Below, piece after piece: positions 42,161 to 50,727 of a stretch of DNA of 64,000 nucleotides; position 1 is the stretch's first letter, and every line of letters starts with the position of its first letter. The notes under the pieces are model-generated. The model was not told where the DNA came from, ran no database searches, and was given only the letters and a program-made list of their open reading frames with translations. The stretch lies in the NCBI GenBank assembly GCA_964551735.1, contig CAZKEF010000003.1:219505-283504 (forward strand), written 5' to 3'. Source of the DNA: DAOUAT01 sp964551735 (GTDB lineage: Bacteria; Chloroflexota; Anaerolineae; CG2-30-64-16). The position numbers and the translations under genes are program-made.

Positions 42161-44188
42161 CTATCTCTCCTCTAGCATCGCTGCCACCGACGGGAATTGG
42201 TTCATGTCGGTGTGCGGCAGGAACAGGGCCGATGTGAACGCGTCGTAGAAGCTGTTGTCGGCCGACAGCTCCAGGTAGGTCATCATGCCAGCGACGCGCG
42301 TGAGATGGGCGCGCACATCACGGCGCAGGAGCGCCATGTACGCGCCGCGGATAGACGTATTCCCCAGGAAACGGAAGCGATCCCAGGGCGATGGGCTGCC
42401 GGCCGGCGCTGGCAGGTCGGGCAGCAGGCCGATCTGGACGGCTTTCTCGACGTTGATGTATTGCCCAAAGGAGCCACCGATGAGCATCTGCGAGACGTCG
42501 GCCAATTCCACGCCGACGCTCTGCGCCATGACATTGAAGCCGGCGTAAATGGCGGCCTTGGCGCGCATTAGGTTGTCAATGTCCACCTTGGTGATGGTGA
42601 TATCGCGGCCGTGGGCTGTTTCGCGGCCCCAGGCCACCACGTATTCCGGCCCGTGCTCCCCTTCGCGGATGCGTGGGGCTGCGCCCAGGTTCAGGTTGCC
42701 CGCCTTGTCTATCACGCCCGTGACGAACATCTCGGCCAACAGTGAGAGCAGGCCCGAACCGCAAATGCCTTTCGGCTTCTCCTCCCCGCGGCCGATGACG
42801 CGATAGGTCGGCTCCAGCGTATCGCTATTGATCCATACCTCTTCGATAGCGCCGGCCGTGGCCCGCATGCCGTGCTCAACCCCGGCGCCCTCAAAGGCCG
42901 GCCCGGCTGAGCAGGCGCAGGTGACCAGCCAGTCCGCGTTGCCCAACACCGTTTCGCCGTTGGTGCCCACGTCAATGAAGAGTGTCAGCTCGTCGGCTTC
43001 GTCCATATGGGTGCTGAGCACTCCCGCGCTGATGTCGGCCCCAACGTAGCTGGCGACACCGGGCAGGCAATCCACAATGGCCTGGGGATGCGCCGCCAGG
43101 CCCAATTCGCCGGCCGTCAACGTCGGCACATGGTTGACCACGGGAACGTAAGGGGCCAGGCGAATGGACTCGGGGGGAATCGCCAGCAGCAGGTGGGTCA
43201 TGGTGGTGTTGCCCGCGATCACCAGCTTGAAGATCTCGTTCGTGGTCGCACTCACTTGCTTGCATGCAGCCTCCAGCAGCCGGTTGAGCGTACCGGTCAC
43301 CAGGCGTTGGATCTCTTCCAGCCGGTCTTGTTTCTTGGCATAGATGATCCGGGAGATCACGTCTTCGCCGCGGGCGATCTGGCCGTTGTAGTCCGCCACC
43401 TGCGCGACAACTTCACCGCTTTCCAGGTCAACCAGCCAAACAGAGATCGTTGTGGTCCCGATATCTACCGCGGCCCCCAGGTTGCGCCCGGTGCGGTCGC
43501 CGGGCAGGATCGCTAACAGCTGCGGCGGACCCTCCGGTCGATCCCAGGTGTCTATCGCAATGATCGCTGTGACCTCCCATGGCGCCGGCCCCGCGTGCCA
43601 GACGTCAGCCGGCGGTTCCATCTGGTCGCGGTCATCGCTTTCCCCGCGCAGGACGCCAGGCAGTGCGCGCAATACCTGGAGGCTGGCCTGCGGACGTGCT
43701 ACGCCCGCCGTTGCCAGGCCCCGCAGAACACGTGCCCAATCGTCGGTTTGGTCCGAAAGGTCCGGCGGGTCGAGCCGCAAGAAGTAGCGGCGGATGGATT
43801 GATGCTGATCCGGCTCGTAGACAAATGGTAGCTCGACGCGGGCGGCAACCTTCTGCGTCACCAGCTTGCGTTCGATGGCCTGCTGGGGCGGTACCGTGAC
43901 CCACGCGTCCCCCTCGATCACTGTTTGGCAGGCAAGCGCATACCCGGCGGCCACATCCTCGGGGGCGAGGCGGATGGTCGAGCGACGGCGCACCGCTGAA
44001 CGGGCACTGCTTGCGTCCCGCGTAGCGGGATCGTCCACGATGACGGCACAGCGGCCGCAGCGTCCCTGCCCGCCACACGGCTGATTCAGATCGAACCCGG
44101 CCAACTGCGCCGCCTCAGCCAGCATGGCCCCGCTGGGGACGGTGACGGCGATGTCGCCGGGGGTGAAATGGACGGTGTGGGTGCTCAT
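42161..44188 (-). CDS. Reductive activator of corrinoid iron-sulfur protein (RACo-like, DUF4445)
   Basis: 675 aa. An N-terminal [2Fe-2S] ferredoxin domain has C38, C44, C47 and C87 (NQPCGGQGRCGRCAV). A linker follows, then an ASKHA ATPase-like domain with VDIGTTTISVWLVDLESGEV, VIAGNTTMTHLLL, TLFIDVGTNGETVLG and MLIGGSFGQYINV. Such proteins use ATP to push an electron onto Co(II) of the corrinoid protein, restoring active Co(I). It lies amid acsC, acsD and cooC. Confidence in the role is high from context and domains. Confidence 0.93.
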   Translation of the reverse strand: MSTHTVHFTPGDIAVTVPSGAMLAEAAQLAGFDLNQPCGGQGRCGRCAVIVDDPATRDASSARSAVRRRSTIRLAPEDVAAGYALACQTVIEGDAWVTVPPQQAIERKLVTQKVAARVELPFVYEPDQHQSIRRYFLRLDPPDLSDQTDDWARVLRGLATAGVARPQASLQVLRALPGVLRGESDDRDQMEPPADVWHAGPAPWEVTAIIAIDTWDRPEGPPQLLAILPGDRTGRNLGAAVDIGTTTISVWLVDLESGEVVAQVADYNGQIARGEDVISRIIYAKKQDRLEEIQRLVTGTLNRLLEAACKQVSATTNEIFKLVIAGNTTMTHLLLAIPPESIRLAPYVPVVNHVPTLTAGELGLAAHPQAIVDCLPGVASYVGADISAGVLSTHMDEADELTLFIDVGTNGETVLGNADWLVTCACSAGPAFEGAGVEHGMRATAGAIEEVWINSDTLEPTYRVIGRGEEKPKGICGSGLLSLLAEMFVTGVIDKAGNLNLGAAPRIREGEHGPEYVVAWGRETAHGRDITITKVDIDNLMRAKAAIYAGFNVMAQSVGVELADVSQMLIGGSFGQYINVEKAVQIGLLPDLPAPAGSPSPWDRFRFLGNTSIRGAYMALLRRDVRAHLTRVAGMMTYLELSADNSFYDAFTSALFLPHTDMNQFPSVAAMLEER

Positions 44189-44195
44189 GGCTGGT

Positions 44196-44289
44196 TATTG
44201 GCCGACGGGTAGATTGGTAGATTGGCAAGTTGGTAGATTGGAGGGGGGCGCTGCCACATTCCCAAGTTACCAATCTACCTATCTACCAC
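44196..44289. repeat. Inverted intergenic repeat with GGTAGATTGG words
   Basis: Tandem GGTAGATTGG-type words (44208-44241) are followed by reverse-complement CCAATCTACC words (about 44259-44287). The whole can fold into a long imperfect hairpin between two co-directional genes. Confidence 0.7.
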
Positions 44290-44297
44290 TGTATCAA

Positions 44298-45755
44298 CTA
44301 CCCCACATTAAACAACGCTTCATTCATCAGAAACGCGTGGATATCCGCAGCCGCGCGCTTGCCAGCGCCCATGGCGCTGATCACCGTCGCGGCGCCCGTC
44401 ACGACATCGCCGCCCGCCCAGACGCCAGGTTTCTTGGTGCGGCCGGTCTCCGGGTCGGCCACCACCGTGCCGTGCCGGGTGCGATCCAGGCCGCGGGCAT
44501 CGTTGAAGACGATTGGGTTCGGGCTGGTGCCCAACGCGAAGATCACGGTGTCCACCGGCATCTCGAACTCGGATCCCTCGATGGGGATGGGGGAGCGCCG
44601 GCCTGACGCGTCCGGTTCGCCCAGCGCCATGCGGATGCAGCGCATCGCGCAGACCGCGCCGGCCTCGTCGCCCAAGATGGCGATCGGGTTCGTGAGGAAG
44701 TCGAAAATGATACCTTCCTCCTCGGCGTGATGGAATTCCTCCTCGCGCGCTGGCACCTCCGCACGGGAACGGCGGTAGACCACATGAACTGCGTCCCCGC
44801 CGGCGTCAGTGGCGGCCGGGTTCATGCATTGGAGCCGTTTGGCGCTGCGCGCGGCGTCCATCGCCACGTTGCCCGCGCCGATCACGGCCACCTTGCGGCC
44901 TATCTTCACAGGCGTGTCGAACTCCGGGAACCGGTAGCCCTTCATCAGGTTGACGCGGGTCAGGAACTCGTTGGCCGACATAACGCCATTCAAGTTGATG
45001 CCCGGGATGCGCATGAAGCTGGGCAACCCCGCGCCGGTGCCTAGGAACACCGCGTCGTATTCCTGCAGCAGCTCGTCCAGCGTGTAGGTGTTGCCGATAA
45101 CGTGGTCGGTGCGGATCTCGATGCCTAGCACCTCGGCCGCAGCGTTGATCTCGGCTTGAATCAGGCTCTTGGGTAGGCGGAATTCGGGGATGCCGTATAC
45201 CAGCACACCGCCAGGCAAGTGCAGCGATTCGAAGATCGTGACCTTGTGGCCTAAGATGGCCAGGTCGACGGCGCAGGTCAGACCTGCAGGGCCAGAGCCG
45301 ACGACCGCGATCTTGCGGCCAGTGGGCGGCGCGGGCGGCGGTGGCTTGAGCTGTTGGGCCAGCGCATAGTCGCCCACGTAGCGCTCCAGGCGGCCAATGG
45401 CCACTGGCTGTCCCTTCTTGCCCACGATGCAGACCGCCTCGCACTGGCTTTCTTGCGGGCAGACGCGGCCGCAAATAGCCGGCAGGTTGTTTTTGACCTT
45501 CATCGCTGCCACTGCGCCGGGCAGATCCCCCTCGCGTAGCGCCTTGATGAATTGTGGGATCTGTACGCTGACCGGGCAACCTTCAACACACTTGGGTCTG
45601 GCGCATTGCAGACAGCGCTCCGCTTCCAGTGCCACTAGCTCCGGAGTGAACCCTAATGCCACTTCACGAAAGTTCGCGATCCGGTCGTTCGGATCCTGGG
45701 TCGGCATCTCTTGCCGTGGGATCGCCATCCGCTCGCGATTACTCAGTACCGTCAT
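44298..45755 (-). CDS. NfnB/GltD-like NADPH flavoprotein with N-terminal Fe-S domain
   Basis: 485 aa from the ATG at 45755 (GGAGG upstream). The N-terminal domain has CLQCARPKCVEGCPV and ICGRVCPQESQCEAVC, binding Fe-S clusters. FAD motif VVGSGPAGLTCAVDLA, NADP motif VIGAGNVAMDAARSA. It forms a pair with the preceding gene (1-bp overlap), as in Nfn transhydrogenase, which bifurcates electrons between NADH, ferredoxin and NADPH. GltD-type glutamate synthase small subunit is the alternative. The Nfn-like partner favours the first. Confidence 0.88.
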   Translation of the reverse strand: MTVLSNRERMAIPRQEMPTQDPNDRIANFREVALGFTPELVALEAERCLQCARPKCVEGCPVSVQIPQFIKALREGDLPGAVAAMKVKNNLPAICGRVCPQESQCEAVCIVGKKGQPVAIGRLERYVGDYALAQQLKPPPPAPPTGRKIAVVGSGPAGLTCAVDLAILGHKVTIFESLHLPGGVLVYGIPEFRLPKSLIQAEINAAAEVLGIEIRTDHVIGNTYTLDELLQEYDAVFLGTGAGLPSFMRIPGINLNGVMSANEFLTRVNLMKGYRFPEFDTPVKIGRKVAVIGAGNVAMDAARSAKRLQCMNPAATDAGGDAVHVVYRRSRAEVPAREEEFHHAEEEGIIFDFLTNPIAILGDEAGAVCAMRCIRMALGEPDASGRRSPIPIEGSEFEMPVDTVIFALGTSPNPIVFNDARGLDRTRHGTVVADPETGRTKKPGVWAGGDVVTGAATVISAMGAGKRAAADIHAFLMNEALFNVG

Positions 45756-46657
45756 CAATGACCTCCGACTGCGGTCGGTTTCTCAAGTTGATTGACCGCA
45801 ACCTCGAGATTGCAGAGGTGGTTCCGCTCGTGCTGGTGTTGCCAGGCTGATAGAGCCAGTTGTTCTTCTCCTCGATAGAACTGCACCCGCGAGAGCAAGT
45901 TATTCCAATCCACCAGATGGCCGTCGAACTCTGGCCCATCTACGCATACGAACTTGGCGCCCTCGGTCATGGCCACGCGACACCCGCCGCACATACCTGT
46001 GCCGTCAATCATGATCGTGTTCAGGCTGACGATGGTTGGCACGTTGAAGGGCTGAGTGGTAAGCGACACGAATTTCATCATCACCGTAGGGCCGATGGCC
46101 CACACCTTGACCACCTCGCCCGGCCGCTCCGTCAGGAGTTCCTTCAGCGGCTCGGTGACCAGCGCCTTGCGCCCGTAGGACCCGTCATCGGTGCAAACGA
46201 TTAGTTCGTTGGACACTGCCGCCATCTTGTCTTCCCAGAAGAGCAGGTCCTTGGTGCGCGCGCCGATGATGGTGATGACGTGATTGCCCGCCGCGTGCAG
46301 GTCCCGCGCGATGGGGTACATGGGCGCGATGCCCACGCCGCCCGCCACGCAGGCTACTGTGCCGTAAGCTTCGATCTCGGTGGGGTGGCCCAGCGGCCCC
46401 GCTACCGAATAGAAGCCGTCGCCGACGTTAAACGTGCCCATCTGTACGGTGGACTTGCCTACCTCTTGGAAGATGAGCGTAATCGTGCCCGTCTGTGGGT
46501 CATGGTCGGCAATGGTTAGGGGAACCCGCTCACCGTGTTCGTCCGCGATCACGATGACGAATTGCCCGGCCTTGGCCCGGCGCGCGACATGGGGGGCGTG
46601 GACGACCATCAGTTTGGTTACGTCGCTGAGGATTTGTTTTTCGAGGATTTTGTACAT
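45755..46657 (-). CDS. NfnA-like FAD/[2Fe-2S] subunit (dihydroorotate dehydrogenase electron-transfer family)
   Basis: 300 aa from the ATG at 46657; a TTG eight codons earlier is possible. The ferredoxin-reductase-like fold shows AKAGQFVIVIADEHGERVPL, VACVAGGVGIAPMYPIA (NAD loop) and GTGMCGGCRVA with cysteines for [2Fe-2S]. It is paired with the NfnB-like gene. Together they would link NADPH and NADH pools with ferredoxin needed for CO2 fixation. Bifurcation itself cannot be seen from sequence. Confidence 0.86.
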   Translation of the reverse strand: MYKILEKQILSDVTKLMVVHAPHVARRAKAGQFVIVIADEHGERVPLTIADHDPQTGTITLIFQEVGKSTVQMGTFNVGDGFYSVAGPLGHPTEIEAYGTVACVAGGVGIAPMYPIARDLHAAGNHVITIIGARTKDLLFWEDKMAAVSNELIVCTDDGSYGRKALVTEPLKELLTERPGEVVKVWAIGPTVMMKFVSLTTQPFNVPTIVSLNTIMIDGTGMCGGCRVAMTEGAKFVCVDGPEFDGHLVDWNNLLSRVQFYRGEEQLALSAWQHQHERNHLCNLEVAVNQLEKPTAVGGH

Positions 46658-46769
46658 GACACTCTCTGTTTTCTCAGTCAAGACCTGGCAAGCTGGTAAC
46701 TTGGCAGATTGGTGCCGTGGTTACACCGCGTATCCCGCGCCCCAATCTACCAAGTCCCGATCCGCTGCT

Positions 46770-48143
46770 CTACCACGCTGTCTTCAAGAATCGCGGCAGA
46801 TCCACTGCCTCGCGCGGCCCTACCTTGATCTGCCAGTCTGGGAGCTCCTCTTCCAGCTCGCCCATCAGCACGGCGACGTGGCCGGGGATCACGATCTTGC
46901 GATGGTTGATTTTGTCTGCGATGCCGGTGGTCTTGACGGTCTTGGCGATCCGTTCGGCATCGAACTTACCCGCGGCCCAGGCGGTCAGCACGCTCATGCC
47001 CTCGGCGTCAGCCACCAGGAGCCAGCCGGGCAGGCCGCTGGATTCGATCTCGTTGGCTACCGCAAAGTAGGTGATGGAGAAGTTCGTCGTCACCATCACC
47101 GGCGCGTCGGCCGTGGGCTTGTTGATCTCGTAGATGCCGGGCTCCACCTGGATCGGCTTCTGCGGGTCGGTGAACAGGTTGGCGCGCAGCACCAGCAGCG
47201 GGTAGACTTTCGCCGGGTCGAACTTGCTGAGCACCACGAAGCCCGCGTATTTGGCCACCTGCTGGCCGGACAGCACCATCTCCATGTCGTCATCGGCCGC
47301 GCCGAGATAGGGGAAGGCGATGGTGGGATAGCCCAGCGGCCGGAGGTTTTTCTTCAGTGCCAGGCGGCGGATCTGGGTGAGGGCAGACAACGAGCCGTTA
47401 AAGCCACGAACGGCGGGATCGAGCACCAGATCCTCGACACCGGCAGCCACCAACTTCTCAGTCAGTTCAGCCAGCCCGTCCAGGGTGTCGGCCCGCGCCA
47501 CCAGCGGCGCCTTGGCATCCTTGGCGAGCTTCGCCATCGCCTCCCAGTTGGCGGCCGTCGCCGCGCACAGCAGCGGCGTGATCCCGCCGGCTTTCGCCAC
47601 GCCGGCAGCCATCACCGCCGGGTCCTCGGTCACCAACACCAGGGGCAGGGTCGCGGCCGCACAAACAGCCGCTACGGCAGCCGCGAACTTGCTCGCGTCG
47701 CCCGATGTCGCTTCCACGGCCAGCCCATCCACCCGCAGTGCCATACCGACGTAATCCACCTTATAGTCGGCCACGGCCTTAGCTAGGGTAGTGATCTCGG
47801 CCTCACCCAACGTGTCGGGCACGCGCACCATGAGCGCGGCCTGATGGTAGAAGGTCTTCTCGTGGCGGAAGAGCACTGTCTCGTTGCCCGCTTCGACTTT
47901 GCGGCCATCCGCGCTGATCGTGATCAGCCGGATGGGCGGCGCGGCCGCGGCCGACAGCTTGGCTTTGGCTTCCGCGTTAACGTATGGGCACTGAGAGAGC
48001 TCTGCCTGCTTGGCGGCCAGCTTCATCGCAAACGCGAGGCAGGTGGGGAACCCGCATTCCTTGCAGTTGGCGTGTGCCTTCTCTGCCGGGTCTTTGCTGC
48101 TGGCGGGAAGCAGTTTGTAAATATCGAGACCGGAAAGGGCCAT
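46770..48143 (-). CDS. acsC: Corrinoid iron-sulfur protein large subunit
   Basis: 457 aa. It carries methyl-cobamide to acetyl-CoA synthase. The N-terminal [4Fe-4S] domain is C27, C30, C35 and C52 (CKECGFPTCLAFA ... QCPY). A TIM barrel follows, then the C-terminal corrinoid-binding domain with PVMVTTNFSITYFAV. It is followed by the Nfn-like pair and preceded by the small subunit gene 11 bp upstream. Confidence 0.95.
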   Translation of the reverse strand: MALSGLDIYKLLPASSKDPAEKAHANCKECGFPTCLAFAMKLAAKQAELSQCPYVNAEAKAKLSAAAAPPIRLITISADGRKVEAGNETVLFRHEKTFYHQAALMVRVPDTLGEAEITTLAKAVADYKVDYVGMALRVDGLAVEATSGDASKFAAAVAAVCAAATLPLVLVTEDPAVMAAGVAKAGGITPLLCAATAANWEAMAKLAKDAKAPLVARADTLDGLAELTEKLVAAGVEDLVLDPAVRGFNGSLSALTQIRRLALKKNLRPLGYPTIAFPYLGAADDDMEMVLSGQQVAKYAGFVVLSKFDPAKVYPLLVLRANLFTDPQKPIQVEPGIYEINKPTADAPVMVTTNFSITYFAVANEIESSGLPGWLLVADAEGMSVLTAWAAGKFDAERIAKTVKTTGIADKINHRKIVIPGHVAVLMGELEEELPDWQIKVGPREAVDLPRFLKTAW

Positions 48144-48154
48144 GATTGTCCTCC

Positions 48155-49126
48155 TTACACTGCCATCAGTTCCGCGATCATCTTCTTCACCCGCGCCACA
48201 GCCACCGGGTGCCGCATCAGTATGATGTCGGCGCCGGACTCAACCAGGGCCGATGCGGTCATCGTTTCCCAGTTGATGGCGCGTTCGCCCCAGTCGCCCC
48301 AGGCGGCAGGCACGCCTTCGCCGGCGCGCGCTTCCTTGCTGCGCCAGGCCTCTTCGCCGGGGGTGACGAGCATCGGCTGCTGGGTCATACCATCACCCTG
48401 CAAGGCTGCCAACCGCAGGCGCTCCATGACACTGTAGCCGTATTCCATGCCATAGCCCAGCGCGCCCGTGGTCGGATCGGTGATGATCCGCTCCATGGGG
48501 ATGCCCATGTCGTGCACCAGGATGTTTAGCTGTTTGGAGAGGTTCACATCCATCGGTGTCCTTGCTGTCACAATGTGCCCGTTGGCCAGGGCTGCGGCGA
48601 CGATGGTGCGGTAATTTTTGTCCTCACATGCGCCCAAGACCAGGCGTTCGCCTGCGCCTTCTTCTGCGACAGCGACCAGGATCTCGTTGTCAATCTCGGC
48701 CTGACCTGGCCCTAACACGATCAATGGCAGGCCGGTCGCCCCCAGCACCGTGCGCAGGATTTGGCGTGCTTTGGCGCCGGTGTAACGCGCGCCAGCTTCA
48801 TCGGTTGCAAAGAAGCGGAGCGCGATCAAGTCAGCGCCTGCGGCCTCGGCTGCAACGGCCCATGCCGCTGGGTCACGCAAGACGCTGCCCCACGCGCTGG
48901 TCAGCGGCGCGGGCCACTCCTCGCCGGGGTTGCGGCTCCACACTTCCACAGCAACGGCCGGCGGATTAGGACACTGGCCCTCGAACCGGAGGAACGGCAG
49001 CGTTGACTGGCCGCCTACAGTCACGGTGTTGCGCCGCGTGCCGCCTTCGGCCGCAGTCGCGCCCAATGTGATCGTGCGCACTGTGCCCGACCACTTTTCC
49101 ACGGGAACTTCAACGGTTACGGGCAT
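48155..49126 (-). CDS. acsD: Corrinoid iron-sulfur protein small subunit
   Basis: 323 aa from the ATG at 49126 (AAAGGAGG upstream). It dimerises with AcsC and shields the cobamide. The TIM barrel begins MPVTVEVPVEKWSGTVRTI and continues LPFLRFEGQCPNPPAVAVEV, GACEDKNYRTIVAAALANGH and PTTGALGYGMEYGYSVMERL. The segment GQCPNPPAVA and the C-terminal DIILMRHPVAV match the CdhD/AcsD family. acsC follows directly. Confidence 0.95.
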   Translation of the reverse strand: MPVTVEVPVEKWSGTVRTITLGATAAEGGTRRNTVTVGGQSTLPFLRFEGQCPNPPAVAVEVWSRNPGEEWPAPLTSAWGSVLRDPAAWAVAAEAAGADLIALRFFATDEAGARYTGAKARQILRTVLGATGLPLIVLGPGQAEIDNEILVAVAEEGAGERLVLGACEDKNYRTIVAAALANGHIVTARTPMDVNLSKQLNILVHDMGIPMERIITDPTTGALGYGMEYGYSVMERLRLAALQGDGMTQQPMLVTPGEEAWRSKEARAGEGVPAAWGDWGERAINWETMTASALVESGADIILMRHPVAVARVKKMIAELMAV

Positions 49127-49242
49127 GACGGAGAACCTCCTTTGCGTGATTAGGTGATGCATGTTGTGTTGTGCGTGATGTCTCATGAAGACGTCACAGA
49201 TTCTCTGATTTCCCTCGTGTCTCTACATTCCGTGTGCGATAC

Positions 49243-50058
49243 CTACCAATACCTCTCCACATGAATCTGCGCCGGTTCCTTTTTCGTGTGCTCCCTGAAC
49301 CCTTCCTGGCCCAACATGCCGACCACTGCGTCGATCATCGCCGGGCTGCCACACAGGAAGAAGTGGGTGCTTTCAGGCGTAGGCTTGAACCCCCATGCTC
49401 GCGCCACAAATCCTGCATGCCACAGGTCCTGCACGTAACCGGTTGCGCCGGTCCAAGGCACGGGTTCACCTACGGGGCGGCTGATCACCGGGGTGTAGCT
49501 GAAGTTGCGGCACAAATGCTGTAACGTGGTCAGCTCCGAACGATAACCCAGGTCCCATGAATGCCGCGCGCCGTGCAGCACCGCAAAACGTCGAGGGCTA
49601 CCGCAGATCAGGTGGGTGGTGAGCATGCTCATGTAGGGCGCCAGGCCGGTGCCGGTGGCGATCATCACCACGTTTTGATCTTCCGGCACCTGGTCAAGGG
49701 TGAACATGCCGGTGATCTTGGGCGACAGCCACAGCCGGTCGCCGATATTGAGGTTGAACAGGCGCGGCGTGAGCGCCCCTGTGGTTACTAACGCAACGTA
49801 AAACTCCATGTATTCGCGCGTCAGTGACGAAGATGCGATGGAATAGGCCCGGCGGATCAGCCTGTTCGGCTCAAGCGGTGTCTCGTCCGGCTCTGCCAGT
49901 GCGCACCTTGAGGCGAGGCCGGGCAGGCCCAAAACGGCAAACTGCCCCGGCACGAATTCCGGCAACTCCCAACCGTCCGGCACGACGCGCAAGATGATCA
50001 GCCAGGGCGAGATCTCGGTGCGAAGCGCAACGATGGCATTGAGGCCTGGTTCAGGCAA
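49243..50058 (-). CDS. Ferredoxin-NADP+ reductase-like flavoprotein
   Basis: 271 aa. The start is a TTG at 50058 with AAGGAG upstream. FAD motif RRAYSIASSSLTREYMEFYV, NADP motif MIATGTGLAPYMSML, and the C-terminal HFFLCGSPAMIDAVVGML. Bacterial ferredoxin-NADP reductases of the plant type have this layout. In the CODH/ACS region it likely supplies reduced ferredoxin or NADPH. No Fe-S ligand pattern is present, so it works with a separate ferredoxin. Confidence 0.87.
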   Translation of the reverse strand: MPEPGLNAIVALRTEISPWLIILRVVPDGWELPEFVPGQFAVLGLPGLASRCALAEPDETPLEPNRLIRRAYSIASSSLTREYMEFYVALVTTGALTPRLFNLNIGDRLWLSPKITGMFTLDQVPEDQNVVMIATGTGLAPYMSMLTTHLICGSPRRFAVLHGARHSWDLGYRSELTTLQHLCRNFSYTPVISRPVGEPVPWTGATGYVQDLWHAGFVARAWGFKPTPESTHFFLCGSPAMIDAVVGMLGQEGFREHTKKEPAQIHVERYW

Positions 50059-50156
50059 GAGGACACTCCTTCACTGCAGGGTTGTCTTGACAGGTCGGTA
50101 ATGGAGTTTATGTGATTATACCCCAATTTGCGCGAAAGCACACATTGACGTTGTTT

Positions 50157-50651
50157 CTATCTGGGGGGCAGATTATGCCGTCGGCGAAACAGATCCATCG
50201 GTGTCGGCCGCGCGGCGTGCATGCCCTGATTCTTGATGTGCTCCGGCCCGGCCAAGGCCTTCACGACATCGCGCAGGTTCAGCATTGACGCGGGCCACGT
50301 CCGCCCGCCCGCGTGGTGCATGAAAAACATGTGATCCACGCCCAGGTCGGCCATCAACTGAACGATGGCGGGCAAGGGCAGATCCGCCGGACCGTCGGGC
50401 ACGCGCTCGTCCATGATATCGGCAGCAGTCAGGGGACCGGCGGCAGGTGACAAGCTGTTCAGCCGGGCGTACCCTGCCGCGAGGATCCCCTCGTTGAGCC
50501 AACCGCGCGCGTCTCCGTCGTCATCCATGACAACCAGGGCGGTCCAGCCATGCTCGATCATCCGGGCCGCCAGGTCGGTAATCAAATCTCCCGGCTTGCA
50601 CGTCGGCACGCCGATACGCATCACGTCGCGGGCGAGGAGTCGGTCGGGCAT
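50157..50651 (-). CDS. CBS-domain pair protein in the CODH/ACS region
   Basis: 164 aa. Two CBS-type units are readable: ARDVMRIGVPTCKPGDLITD to ARGWLNEGILAAGY, and TAADIMDERVPDGPADLPLP to RTWPASMLNLRDVVKAL. The second is eroded. A nucleotide-sensing role in the operon between acsB and the ferredoxin reductase is plausible. No enzyme domain is attached. Confidence 0.72.
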   Translation of the reverse strand: MPDRLLARDVMRIGVPTCKPGDLITDLAARMIEHGWTALVVMDDDGDARGWLNEGILAAGYARLNSLSPAAGPLTAADIMDERVPDGPADLPLPAIVQLMADLGVDHMFFMHHAGGRTWPASMLNLRDVVKALAGPEHIKNQGMHAARPTPMDLFRRRHNLPPR

Positions 50652-50727
50652 GAAGCTCCCATAGCGTGCTGCGTGCCACGCGATGCGTGAATGTCGCGTG
50701 GCACGCAGTATGCAGTACGATGTACGT